A stretch of 64,000 bases of DNA from Sinomonas cyclohexanicum (lineage in GTDB: Bacteria > Actinomycetota > Actinomycetes > Actinomycetales > Micrococcaceae). The notes beneath the pieces are model-generated. The model did no database searches. It saw nothing but the letters and a program-made list of their open reading frames with translations, and had not been told where the DNA came from. Position 1 is the stretch's first letter. The number at the start of each line of letters is the position of its first letter. The stretch spans positions 1-64,000 of the forward strand of contig NZ_AP024525.1 in NCBI RefSeq assembly GCF_020886775.1, read 5' to 3'. This document shows, piece by piece, positions 11,028-18,860 of the stretch. The position numbers were made by a program, and so were the translations under genes.

Positions 11028-11638
11028 GCACGCCCGAGAACACGCCGTCGTCAGGCGGGTATCCGCAGGCAGCGCCACCGTCGCGCCCGCCGCAGCGACC
11101 GAGCGTTCCGCCGCAGTCGGCGGGCCCCAACGGCGGGGGCGGGCAGCGTCCGGCCACTCGGCCCGCTGAGCGCCCGCTCACCGGGGCCGCTGCCCAGCGC
11201 GCCTCCGGCCAGCGCCCCGCAGGCCAGCGCCCCGGGGCGCCCGGGCTCGTGCGCCCCGCCCCGAAGGCCAAGCAGCGCCGGGCCCGCCTGATCGTGAGCA
11301 AGGTGGACACGTGGTCCGTGCTCAAGATGGCGTTCCTGCTCTCCGTGGCCCTCGGCATCGTGACGGTCGTGGCGTCGATCGTGCTCTGGATGGTCCTCGA
11401 CGTCACGGGCATCTTCGACAAGATCAACGGCCTCCTCGGCGAGATCGGCGGCTCTGAGAGCAGCGGCGCCCTGGACCTGAAGAAGATCGCCTCGCTCGGC
11501 CAGGTGGCTTCGTTCGCGACCATCATCGCCGTCGTGAATGTGGTGCTCCTGACCGCGCTGTCCGCGCTGACCGCGGTGCTCTACAACATCTCGGCGACCC
11601 TCGTGGGCGGCATCGGAGTGACCCTCACGGACGACTGA
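11024..11638 (+). CDS. DUF3566 membrane protein
   Basis: A 204-residue protein whose GTG start overlaps the gyrA stop, so translation is probably coupled. The first ~85 residues are proline-, glutamine- and alanine-rich and likely disordered. The DUF3566 domain follows, with two hydrophobic segments: one near residues 103-125 ([20 protein letters not shown]) and one near 165-190. This family sits after gyrA in many actinobacteria, including mycobacteria. Its function is not known to me; the predicted topology is two membrane helices. Confidence 0.9.
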   Translation: MSTPENTPSSGGYPQAAPPSRPPQRPSVPPQSAGPNGGGGQRPATRPAERPLTGAAAQRASGQRPAGQRPGAPGLVRPAPKAKQRRARLIVSKVDTWSVLKMAFLLSVALGIVTVVASIVLWMVLDVTGIFDKINGLLGEIGGSESSGALDLKKIASLGQVASFATIIAVVNVVLLTALSALTAVLYNISATLVGGIGVTLTDD

Positions 11639-11711
11639 GTCCGATTTGGCCGCGGGCCGAGATGTGCTGTAGAGTCATGTCTCGGCCCGAGGGCAAGATC
11701 GGGTCATGTGG

Positions 11712-11785
11712 GGGCGTATAGCTCAGGCGGTTAGAGCGCTTCGCTGATAACGAAGAGGTCCCAGGTTCAAGTCCTGGTACGCCCA
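11712..11785 (+). tRNA. tRNA-Ile (GAT anticodon)
   Basis: 74-base cloverleaf. The acceptor GGGCGTA (11712-11718) pairs perfectly with TACGCCC (11778-11784), with discriminator A at 11785. D-arm, anticodon arm CTTCGCT-GAT-AACGAAG and T-arm with TTCAAGT are all present. CCA is not encoded. The position after the gyrase operon and beside tRNA-Ala is standard for actinobacteria. Confidence 0.97.
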
Positions 11786-11819
11786 CGGAACTTGGTTTCC
11801 GAGCCATGTGGAGGTGCCC

Positions 11820-11939
11820 GTGAAGAGACTGATTGCAATTGCAGTCGCCGCTCTCGCGGGTGCCTTCCTGTATCGGAAGGCCAAGGAATCCGAGGCCCAG
11901 AAGGACATCTGGAGCGGCTCGACCGACCCGGTCGAGTGA
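11820..11939 (+). CDS. DLW-39 family small protein
   Basis: A 39-codon gene between the two tRNAs: GTG at 11820, stop at 11937-11939, with GGAGG at 11810-11814. The product begins VKRLIAIAVAALAGAFLY, one short hydrophobic segment, and ends in a polar tail, AQKDIWSGSTDPVE. Length, position between tRNA-Ile and tRNA-Ala, and the D-hydrophobic-W motif (DIW here, DLW in the name) match the DLW-39 family of actinobacterial micro-proteins. Function unknown; probably a small inner-membrane protein. Confidence 0.85.
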   Translation: MKRLIAIAVAALAGAFLYRKAKESEAQKDIWSGSTDPVE

Positions 11940-11957
11940 CTCTGGTCCCAGGGCCAC

Positions 11958-12030
11958 GGGGGCATGGCGCAATTGGTAGCGCACCTGCTTTGCAAGCAGG
12001 GGGTTAGGGGTTCGAGTCCCCTTGCCTCCA
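11958..12030 (+). tRNA. tRNA-Ala (TGC anticodon), island attachment target
   Basis: 73-base cloverleaf. The acceptor GGGGGCA pairs with TGCCTCC with one G-T wobble; the anticodon arm is CCTGCTT-TGC-AAGCAGG and the T-arm holds TTCGAGT. It remains complete because the integrated island restores the 3' part: bases 11986-12030 are repeated at 56947-56991. tRNA 3' ends are classic targets of tyrosine integrases. Confidence 0.97.
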
Positions 12031-12032
12031 CC
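11986..12032 (+). repeat. attL: attL: 47-bp direct repeat, left copy
   Basis: 47 bases from the anticodon stem of tRNA-Ala to two bases past its end are repeated exactly at 56947-56993. The flanks differ on both sides (ACC before and CGA after here; CCA before and GAA after at the right copy), as expected for the products of site-specific recombination. This defines the left edge of the genomic island. Confidence 0.93.
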
Positions 12033-12037
12033 CGATA

Positions 12038-12076
12038 GAAGAAGGCCCGAACCGCAAGACGGTTCGGGCCTTCTTC
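12038..12076. terminator. Hairpin terminator inside left island edge
   Basis: A 17-bp perfect stem (12038-12054 with 12060-12076), loop CAAGA, continuing into a T-rich stretch. It can terminate transcription leaving tRNA-Ala and isolates the island from the upstream operon. It lies just inside the attL core, so it came with the island; a different hairpin follows the right att copy. Confidence 0.8.
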
Positions 12077-12196
12077 CTTGTGTTTCCGCGGATTTCGGCC
12101 CTGAGTGCGGCACCTGAGATGGCTTACGCGGGTATCCGCGGGCTCGCGGTGGTAGTTGATCCGATGGCGTAATGGTAGTAGTTGGTGTTGATTCGC

Positions 12197-12277
12197 GTGC
12201 GCCTCGTGCGCCTTAGGAAAAAGCGGAATCACGCGGGAGCGCGATGCCGATCTGGGCCATGTGCGCCCGGTGCGCCC
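12197..12277 (+). repeat. Four GTGCGCC motifs near attL
   Basis: GTGCGCC(T/C) occurs at 12197-12204, 12206-12213, 12261-12268 and 12270-12277: two pairs, each with 9-bp spacing. Related (A/G)TGCGCC motifs occur at 56861-56896 beside attR. Tyrosine integrases bind short repeated arm sites next to the core, so these are candidates; the assignment is inferred from placement at both ends. The rest of the stretch 12077-12537 holds no gene that I can support. Confidence 0.4.
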
Positions 12278-12537
12278 TTGGCTAAGAGCCCGCTCTCTAC
12301 CCTTCGCGTGGCCTGCGGTCTGGATCCCGTACGGTTGAAACCCAAGGCAGCCGGACGGTTATCGACTTCCTGCCGACCGTCGCCGGCGTCGTGGTGCTCT
12401 TGGTCGGCGTGGCTCAGGATCACGCGCCGCTGGGAACTGACATCATTCGGTGACGAGGACTGACGTCCTGCGCGCCCGGCAACGTGCCGGCTGCGCGCTG
12501 AAGTATGGCCGCCATCCAGGATGAAGGGACCCAGGAA

Positions 12538-13233
12538 ATGGCACGATCCGTCCATGAGATAACTGCTGCCCTCGCACAACATTTCCCTGAAGGTCCGCCC
12601 GCCGACGCAACGGTGCAGAATCAGGGATTCGACTATCTGCCCAGTCACTGGACCAGCCGTTGGCCCGACTCGTTGCCCGTGCCGGAGGTGCTACTCGGCG
12701 GCGACCGAAGACACGTCAGTCGGCGTGACGTATTCGCCGTTTCCGCAGCGGCCATAGGCTCGGACGAAGACCTTGTGAACCTGTACGTCGCGATCTGCGC
12801 TTGGGGAACTGGGACGAAGGCCCAGCGTGTTGCGCGTGCCGTCAAACCCCTCCATGAGAAGGGAGCCGTCGACGCGCTGGCACGCTCGCTGGATGCTGCC
12901 AGGTCACTCCACCCGGTCGAGGCCTACCGGAGGCTGAATACGACCGGTGAGGACAGGATCAAACACTTTGGCGCTGCCTTCTTCACGAAGTGGCTGTACT
13001 TCTCCTCCTACAACACGAGGAGCGACCAGCAAGGTCCTGCGCCGCTCATCCTCGACTCCCGCGTTGCCAAGGCTCTCGGGTGGGGAACTCACGGCTGGAA
13101 TTCAAAGGACTACGGGCGGTACCTGGAACTAGCCACTGACATTCAGGACGCGTGGTGTCCGCGCGACCTATCTCGCAGAAGCGCACCCTCTCATGTGGTT
13201 GAGTACGCGCTCTTCAAGCTTGGGGGAAGCTAG
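12538..13233 (+). CDS. Hypothetical protein, possibly OGG-fold glycosylase-like
   Basis: 231 residues from ATG 12538, chosen over ATG 12505 because GAAGGGA lies 8 bases upstream. It is soluble, with no signal peptide or membrane segment. The middle (AYRRLNTTGEDRIKHFGAAF, then FTKWLYFSSY) and the following PLILDSRVAKALGW resemble bacterial proteins described as having the 8-oxoguanine DNA glycosylase fold without being classical OGG enzymes; I am not certain of that match. A DUF2971 gene follows 72 bases downstream on the same strand. Function is open: DNA-base recognition or a defence accessory would fit island cargo, but neither is shown. Confidence 0.7.
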   Translation: MARSVHEITAALAQHFPEGPPADATVQNQGFDYLPSHWTSRWPDSLPVPEVLLGGDRRHVSRRDVFAVSAAAIGSDEDLVNLYVAICAWGTGTKAQRVARAVKPLHEKGAVDALARSLDAARSLHPVEAYRRLNTTGEDRIKHFGAAFFTKWLYFSSYNTRSDQQGPAPLILDSRVAKALGWGTHGWNSKDYGRYLELATDIQDAWCPRDLSRRSAPSHVVEYALFKLGGS

Positions 13234-13305
13234 GAGCCATGGTTCGCGGTCAAGCCCCCGCAGCTTCGAGCGTTCCCGGCTCATCTGTCGGGCTACTGTT
13301 GGCGC

Positions 13306-14352
13306 ATGAGCCCGCTCCCGGATCGTCCAGAGACTGAGCTGGCGGACGGCCTCTCTGAGAAGGCGTGGCCCCCTAGGACCGTTTGGCACTACACCGACGC
13401 TAAAGGGCTGGAGGGGATTCTTCGAGAGAACGTGCTGTGGGCCAACTCGACCGCCTTCATGAATGACCGGCACGAGCTTCTGACCGGAGCCATGCTGCTG
13501 CAGGAGTTGTTGGAACGACACAAGGCCTACTTGGAGCCCAAGGTCCTCGCTGACATTCGATCGATGCTGCGCTACGCCACTGCGAGAGATCGGTACAAGG
13601 CGTTCTTGGCATGCGCATGCGAAGACCCCAATAACCTCACTATGTGGAGGAACTACACGGGTAACTCGGTCGGCTTCGCCATTGGCATCGACAGCAGCAA
13701 GGCGCTGTCAATGCGGCGACAGCGCCCGATGACCAGCTCGATGCTGGACGAGCAAGGCTTCCATGACGACGCCGAGCGACGAGAAGTGCTCGAGAACGGA
13801 CGAAGACCACTCGGCGCATTCGCATGGCAGGAGGTCAAGTACGACAAGGAGGATCACATCAAGTGGGCGTGGGGGCGGCTTCGAGAACTGGAAGGGGCCT
13901 CTCGCGCCCACCAGTCCAAATCCACTCGCAGTCCGAAGACCCGTCCGGAGCTCGATGTGATGTCTGACATCTACGAAGACCTTCAAACGATCAAAGACTC
14001 CGGATTCAAAGATGAACGAGAGACCCGGGTGCTTTGCTGGACGGCCCTGCATACAGACCTGACATATGTGAAGTATCGCCCCAATCAATACGGGATCGTG
14101 CCCTACGTGGAGCTTGGCATCCCAAGGTCTCCAGATTCAGTCCCGGGCCAGTTCCCCGAACCAATGGAGCAACTTCCAGTAGTCGGAATCGCAGTTGGAC
14201 CCACTCCATACCCTGAGGAAGCAGCCTCCGGGGTACGTGAGCTTCTCCGCTCAGTCGGCCGACCAGCAGTCGCGGTTATCCGGCTCTTCGGATCTAAGCA
14301 TGGTTCGGGGTTCTCCATGGGCGGTGGCCGCCTGCGGATAGCAGGCATCTGA
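13306..14352 (+). CDS. DUF2971 protein with IS-altered C terminus
   Basis: 348 residues. The N-terminal block WHYTDAKGLEGILRENVLWA, followed by NSTAFMNDRHE, and the later MWRNYTGNSVGFAIGI are characteristic of DUF2971, a family frequent in defence islands whose biochemical role I do not know. The last ~23 residues are read from an ISL3 element inserted at 14281/14282. Joining the sequence across the 8-bp target duplication restores an ending AVIPSKLPFR with a stop at 15769-15771, so the native protein was about 16 residues shorter. The body of the protein is intact and may still work. Confidence 0.85.
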   Translation: MSPLPDRPETELADGLSEKAWPPRTVWHYTDAKGLEGILRENVLWANSTAFMNDRHELLTGAMLLQELLERHKAYLEPKVLADIRSMLRYATARDRYKAFLACACEDPNNLTMWRNYTGNSVGFAIGIDSSKALSMRRQRPMTSSMLDEQGFHDDAERREVLENGRRPLGAFAWQEVKYDKEDHIKWAWGRLRELEGASRAHQSKSTRSPKTRPELDVMSDIYEDLQTIKDSGFKDERETRVLCWTALHTDLTYVKYRPNQYGIVPYVELGIPRSPDSVPGQFPEPMEQLPVVGIAVGPTPYPEEAASGVRELLRSVGRPAVAVIRLFGSKHGSGFSMGGGRLRIAGI

Positions 14353-15740
14353 GTCTGTAGTTTTCGAAGTTGCGGAAGCCGCGGGCGATGCGACGGGTGG
14401 TCTCGATGACGCCGTTGACGGCCTCGGTGGGCCCGTTGGATGCGCCCTTGGTGTCAAAGTAGGCCAGGAAGGCCTTGCGCCAGCGGCGCAGGGTCTTCCC
14501 GAGCCGGGCGATCTCGGGTATCGGGCAGGACGGGAACGCGGCGAGGACGTGCTCGGCGGTCCGCCTGCCGGCGGCAGGGTCGGCGGCTGTGTAGACGGAC
14601 CGGAGCTGCTGGGCGCAGGCCCAGGCGAGCTCGACCTCGAAGTGCTCGCTGTGGGCGTCGAACGCTTTGGCGAGACGGCCCTTCTGCTTCTCGGTCAGCC
14701 GTTCGGCCCCGCAGCGCAGGGTGCGCTGGATGCCATAGAGCGGGTCGCCCTTGTGCCCGCGGTGGCCGAGGGTGGCCTGCTGGACGCGGCGGCGGACATC
14801 GTCCACCGCTGCGGTGCCCAGCTTCACGACGTGGAACGCGTCGAGCACCGCCACGGCGTCTTCGAGCTGGTCGTCGATAGCGTTCTTGTAGCCCTGGAAG
14901 GGGTCCAGGGCTGCGACCTTCACACCCCTGCGGAAGGCGTCGCCGCGGTCCTTGAGCCAGTCCCGGTAGACCGGCCCGGACCGGCCGGGCACGAGATCCA
15001 GCAGCCTGGCCCGGGGCTTCCCGTCCGGGCCGCGGGTGTGGTCCACGATGCCTGTGACCATCCCGGATCCGGGCGGGCCGGTGTGCGACCAGAGATGCTC
15101 GTCCACCCCGAGCGCGTCGATCCCGGCAAGCCGTCCAGGATCGGCGAGGCGCCGCCGGGTCTCTGCCGCGACCGCGTCCCAGACTGTGCCCCAGTCGACC
15201 CCGAGATGACGGGCCAGTGCCGAGACGGACGTGTCGTCGCGCTCGAGGGCGTCCGTAGCCCAGGAAACTGCCCGGGCGCTGAGCTTGGCCCGCGGGGCCG
15301 CGAACGGGTGGGCCTCGGAGAAGGTCTTCTTCGGGCACGCCGGCTCCGGGCAGCGCCAGATCCTCTTGAGCCATCGGATCCGCACCGGGGTCCCGAAGCA
15401 GGGCGTGTCCGCGACGGTGTGGACGCGGCGTCCGTGCCCGACAGCGACGCATCCGCATCCCGGGCACCCGCCGACGTCGGCGTCGGTCTCCACCGTCACC
15501 GTCAGGCTGAAGCCCCCGCCTGAATCGTCGGCGCACACGCCGAGCACGTGCAGGCCGGGGAAATGGAAGAGCGCATCAGCCCGTGCGCACCAGCGCGCAC
15601 CGGGCCCACAAGTACAGTGGTCCACGTCGAGGTCTTCTCATCAGATTGCTTGGTCGCTTCTGATCCTGAAGACCTCGACCCCATCAGCCCCGCACCGCCA
15701 CGCCGCCGGATCCCTCAACCATGCTTAGATCCGAAGAGCC
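14282..15740 (-). mobile_element. ISL3-family insertion sequence
   Basis: 1459 bp with perfect 24-bp terminal inverted repeats (14282-14305 and 15717-15740) and an 8-bp target duplication GGTTATCC (14274-14281 and 15741-15748). Single transposase gene on the minus strand. The 8-bp duplication and ISL3-type transposase agree. It is inserted in the last codons of the DUF2971 gene. Confidence 0.95.
14294..15625 (-). CDS. ISL3 family transposase
   Basis: 443 residues. N-terminal zinc-binding cysteines (CPGCGCVAVGHGRR and the CPEPAC block), a helix-turn-helix region (ALARHLGVDWGTVWDAV), then the DDE nuclease with aspartates in GIDALGVDEHLW and VKVAALDPFQGYKNAI and the C-terminal catalytic-Glu region SNGPTEAVNGVIETTRRIAR. 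It ends inside the inverted repeat. It looks intact, so the element may be active. Confidence 0.95.
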   Translation of the reverse strand: MDHCTCGPGARWCARADALFHFPGLHVLGVCADDSGGGFSLTVTVETDADVGGCPGCGCVAVGHGRRVHTVADTPCFGTPVRIRWLKRIWRCPEPACPKKTFSEAHPFAAPRAKLSARAVSWATDALERDDTSVSALARHLGVDWGTVWDAVAAETRRRLADPGRLAGIDALGVDEHLWSHTGPPGSGMVTGIVDHTRGPDGKPRARLLDLVPGRSGPVYRDWLKDRGDAFRRGVKVAALDPFQGYKNAIDDQLEDAVAVLDAFHVVKLGTAAVDDVRRRVQQATLGHRGHKGDPLYGIQRTLRCGAERLTEKQKGRLAKAFDAHSEHFEVELAWACAQQLRSVYTAADPAAGRRTAEHVLAAFPSCPIPEIARLGKTLRRWRKAFLAYFDTKGASNGPTEAVNGVIETTRRIARGFRNFENYRLRCLLSAGGHRPWRTPNHA

Positions 15741-15824
15741 GGTTATCCCTAGCAAGCTCCCTTTCCGCTGATCGACAGGTCATGCTGGGAATCAGAGAAT
15801 CATTGGGCTGCCACAGAATACGAT

Positions 15825-15847
15825 TATTGGGTATCTGCTTGGCTGAA
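15825..15847 (+). repeat. 23-bp inverted repeat, left arm
   Basis: These 23 bases recur in inverted orientation at 20474-20496 with one mismatch. The arms enclose the DUF1214/DUF1254 pair and its IS insertions. They may be ends of an older element or copies of a regulatory sequence; no transposase belonging to them remains. The rest of 15772-15949 holds no supportable gene. Confidence 0.6.
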
Positions 15848-15949
15848 GTTGGCGACGGGCCTCGCAGCGGTGGTGCCAGAAGACCTAAGCCAGAGTGCGC
15901 TGCAGATGCGCCCCGGCCGAGAGAGCGGAGGCCTGCATGGGAGAGCGCG

Positions 15950-16549
15950 TCACTGACCTGCGTATGGCGTCACTCGGATCTGCTGCGCGAGGGCCAGGGC
16001 AGCAGGAAGGTCGGCGCTGTTCTCCACGAGCGTCCGCCCGATGACGAGGACCTGCTTCCCGGGCGCGTCGAGGACGCTCATCCCGTGCGGGGCCGCGGTC
16101 ACGTGACCCGCGGCCGCGATGAACGTCGTTCCGGGTGCTTTGAGGTTCGCGATCACGACGCCGGTCGCGGGTGCGACGATTTCGACGTTGTGGTAGCGGC
16201 TGCCCATCTCCGGGATCGTGAGCAGCTCGGGTCCCTTCGACAGATCGAGCCAGCCGACCGTGTAGAGCCCGTCCTGGTTCCCGCCCAGGAGCCAGTTGTT
16301 CCCGTGCGCAGTCTCGGGCGAGGCGAGGTACGGGACCGTGTAGAGCGTGTTGTCGGGAGTGTTCGCACCGTTCCCGAGGCCGGCCGAGATAGCCTTGTGC
16401 GCCGAGTTCAGCACGAGCGGCGGCGCGTACCTGATCAGGAGCGTCGTGCCGCCGGCGAGCGTCACGGCGACCGTCGCGAGGAAGATCAGCAGATGCTTCT
16501 TCCACGGCTTCATGCGGCGGCGCCCCGCACCGTCGACTGGCGCGGTCAC
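15950..16549 (-). CDS. DUF1254-domain membrane-anchored protein
   Basis: 199 residues from GTG 16549; an internal ATG at 16513 is an alternative. A membrane anchor near the N terminus (HLLIFLATVAVTLAGGTTLL) is followed by an exported domain with TVPYLASPETAHGNNWLLGG and SRYHNVEIVAPATGVVIANL, resembling DUF1254. Its GTG would overlap the stop of the upstream DUF1214 gene in a GTGA junction; this becomes visible once the intervening IS256 is removed. DUF1254 and DUF1214 proteins occur together in many bacteria; their substrate is unknown to me. The gene is intact but has lost its natural upstream partner and promoter. Confidence 0.75.
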   Translation of the reverse strand: MTAPVDGAGRRRMKPWKKHLLIFLATVAVTLAGGTTLLIRYAPPLVLNSAHKAISAGLGNGANTPDNTLYTVPYLASPETAHGNNWLLGGNQDGLYTVGWLDLSKGPELLTIPEMGSRYHNVEIVAPATGVVIANLKAPGTTFIAAAGHVTAAPHGMSVLDAPGKQVLVIGRTLVENSADLPAALALAQQIRVTPYAGQ

Positions 16550-16673
16550 GACTGCGCCTCGGTGACCGCCGGCGGGTGGTACGTCCCGTCGAGCACCGAG
16601 GGCCCCGGCTCGTAGGCGCGGAGCCAGAGAGCGTGTCAAGTTGTTTGTGTGAGTGGTCGGTCTCCGGTTTGGT

Positions 16674-17199
16674 TCAGAGGTAGGGGTTGATGCGTTCAGG
16701 GTAGGCCAGGGCGAGCTGGGCCAGGGCCTGCTTCCAGTTCGTGGTGACCTGGCCTTGGACGAGGCGCCCGTCGGCCTTGCGCCGGTCTGCAGGCAGTCCG
16801 CGCTCCTTGGCCCGTTCGCGGGCGCGCTTGTCCTCGATGTTGCAGATCGCGAGCCAGAGCAGCTTCACGACCGCGTCGTCGGAGGGGAAGTGGCCGCGGT
16901 TCTTGATGACCTTGCGCAGCTGGTAGTTCAGCGACTCGATCGCGTTGGTGGTGTAGATGACCCGGCGCAGCATCGGCGGGAACGCCAGGAACGGGATGAA
17001 CCGCTCCCAGGCGTCCTGGAACGCCCGGACCGTGTTGGGGTTCTTCTTCCCCAGCTCGGAGGCCGCGAACTCCTCCAGGGCCGCCTTCGCGGCGGCCTCG
17101 TTCGGGGCCTGATAGACCGTCTTGAGGGCCGCGGCGACGGCCTTGCGCTGGCCGTAGGCCACGAACCGCATCGAGGCCCGGATCAGGTGCACCACGCAG
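16674..17199 (-). pseudogene. IS256 transposase, C-terminal fragment
   Basis: Codes from CVVHLIRASMRFVAYGQRK to PERINPYL and its stop. It includes the conserved VIYTTNAIESLNYQLRKVIK block that carries the catalytic glutamate. Joining 17199 to 18861 restores VQT-CVVHLIR in frame, so the transposase was whole before the IS110 arrived. It has no start of its own and is inactive in cis. Confidence 0.93.
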
Positions 17200-17296
17200 A
17201 CTCCCGCTGTCAACCCCTGGGGTCCGGATGGGGGTCGCGGGGGGCAGGGCTGATCGGCGGGCGGGGGCTTCCCGTCCGCTGGGGGTGTGCGTGGGC

Positions 17297-18610
17297 TCAG
17301 CTCGCGGCGGGCAGTGCCAGGTGTTCCTCTGCGGTGCGCTGGGGGATGGGGCCGGTGTCCTGGGCGTGGTCGGCGGCTTCGAGGGCCTGCCGGCGTAGGG
17401 GGTGCAGGGCCGGGTCGTATTCGGTGCGGTCGTGCCAGCAGCGCCAGAGGATGCGGACCCAGCGGGCTGCGACGCCGCGCAGTGCGCGGTGGTGGCCTTG
17501 GCCTGCGGCCCGGGCCCTTCGGTAGTGCTCGCCGGTGAAGTGGGGGTCCTCGCGGACGGCGACGAAGGCCCACCAGTCGATCGCGTGGCGCATGCGCTTG
17601 TTCGCCGCGTAGCGGAAGCGGACCTGGCGGGTGCGCCCGGAGGCGCGGGTGACGGGAGCGAGCCCGGTCTCGGCCAGCAGCGACGCCGCGGAGGGGTACC
17701 GGTCGCGGTCCTCGCCCATCCCTGCCAGGAGGGTCGCGGCGGTGACGGGGCCGACGCCGGGGAAGGCGGTGAAGATCCGGGTGTCGGGGTGGGCGGCGAG
17801 CAGTGCCCGGATCTCGGTGTCGTATTCGCGCAGGTGCCCGTTGAGCAGGGAGAGCTCCTCGGCCATCCGCACTGCGGTGAACGCCCGGCCGGCGCTGGTG
17901 CCCTCGCCCGCGGCGAGCAGGTGGGGGCGGAGGCGTTCCACGAGGGTCTCGGCGCTGGTGCGCCCGGAGTAGCCGTGGGCGGTGATGAAGGCGTCCATGC
18001 GCTTGACCCCGACGCGGGCGGCCTGGGCGGGCTGTGGGTAGCGCCTGATGAACTGCAGGGAGATGTCCCGGTCGAGGCTGGAGAACAGGTGCAGGACCGC
18101 AGGGTTGTAGGACTCCATCACCGCCCGGAGCTGGTTCTCCAGGTCGCGCTGGCGCCACACGAGCCGCTCGCGGTCGCGGATCACGGCGCGCAGGCGCATC
18201 AGGGTCTGGGACGCGGGTCGGATCGGGCGCCAATGGGTGTGTTCGTGGCGGAGGCTGTCGGCCAGGACGAAGGCGTCGAACGCGTCGGACTTCTTCGCGG
18301 CCATCCGGTAGCGCTCCCGGGACCGGGCGGAGACCTTCGGGGAGATGCAGTAGACCTCCACGGCCAGCTCGAGCAGCCGCTCGACCAGGAGCCCTTCGGC
18401 GCGTTCGATGGCGACCCGGACCACGCCAGCGACCGCGGCAAGGGCGGCGCACAGCCCGGCAAGGCCTTCGACGGTGTGCGGGAAGCGCTTCTGCAGCAGC
18501 GTGGCCCCGGTCGAGTCGACGAGGCAGAGCTGGTGGAACGCACCGCCCCAGTCCACGCCGGCGAACACCTCGGGGGTCCCGGCAGCGGTAGCCAGTTCAG
18601 TACTTGTCAT
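17297..18610 (-). CDS. IS110 family transposase (DEDD recombinase)
   Basis: 437 residues. N-terminal RuvC-like DEDD domain beginning FAGVDWGGAFHQLCLVD, with the acidic block KKSDAFDAFVLADSLR; a coiled middle; C-terminal Transposase_20 domain with FPGVGPVTAATLLAGMG and the catalytic-Ser region near ASLLAETGLAPVTRASG. This family recombines DNA as directed by a structured non-coding RNA from the element's own end. It appears intact. Confidence 0.95.
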   Translation of the reverse strand: MTSTELATAAGTPEVFAGVDWGGAFHQLCLVDSTGATLLQKRFPHTVEGLAGLCAALAAVAGVVRVAIERAEGLLVERLLELAVEVYCISPKVSARSRERYRMAAKKSDAFDAFVLADSLRHEHTHWRPIRPASQTLMRLRAVIRDRERLVWRQRDLENQLRAVMESYNPAVLHLFSSLDRDISLQFIRRYPQPAQAARVGVKRMDAFITAHGYSGRTSAETLVERLRPHLLAAGEGTSAGRAFTAVRMAEELSLLNGHLREYDTEIRALLAAHPDTRIFTAFPGVGPVTAATLLAGMGEDRDRYPSAASLLAETGLAPVTRASGRTRQVRFRYAANKRMRHAIDWWAFVAVREDPHFTGEHYRRARAAGQGHHRALRGVAARWVRILWRCWHDRTEYDPALHPLRRQALEAADHAQDTGPIPQRTAEEHLALPAAS

Positions 18611-18860
18611 ACCGCAGGTCCTTCCTCTCGGACTGAACCCACCTGTGCCGGGGATGCGCGGCAGCCTCGCGTCAGGACCTCATCTCGGCGATCGCCGCAC
18701 CGGCGTCGCATCTCCCGCTGGCTGATTCACGATTCTGCCCCGCGGCGGCCGAACGGGTCTGCATGTGGGCCTCGAGGGCGACGCGTCTGCAAGGGTTCTG
18801 ACCGCCACGGCGCAGGTGGCTGGCCGAACGGTTCGGCCACCGCCATTGTGGACAGATGAG
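18611..18860 (-). ncRNA. Candidate IS110 bridge RNA region
   Basis: The 250 non-coding bases 5' of the transposase contain four guide-like segments in the order known for IS110 bridge RNAs. On the minus strand: TGCAGAC (18791-18785) equals the target's left flank; CATGCAG (18765-18759) pairs with right target plus core CTGCGTG with one G-U; CAGCGGGAG (18720-18712) equals the donor's left end; AGATGAG (18685-18679) pairs with donor right end CTCATCT. Target-loop segments come first and donor-loop segments second. The RNA's exact ends are unknown. Confidence 0.75.

Larger units (their letters stand above)
17200..18860 (-). mobile_element. IS110-family element with bridge-RNA guides
   Basis: 1661 bp with no terminal inverted repeats and no target duplication beyond a shared CT dinucleotide (on the minus strand; plus-strand AG at 17198-17199 and 18859-18860). 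This is how IS110 elements insert. The transposase is flanked by 97 bases at one end and 250 non-coding bases at its 5' side. The exact boundaries follow from rebuilding the IS256 codons CAG ACC TGC GTG across the junction. Confidence 0.93.

Noticed and set aside
6279..11078. A 1599-codon open frame antisense to gyrB and gyrA
   Set aside because: It is an unstopped mirror of two well-conserved genes in high-GC DNA, with valine-, histidine- and arginine-rich composition and no recognisable domain.
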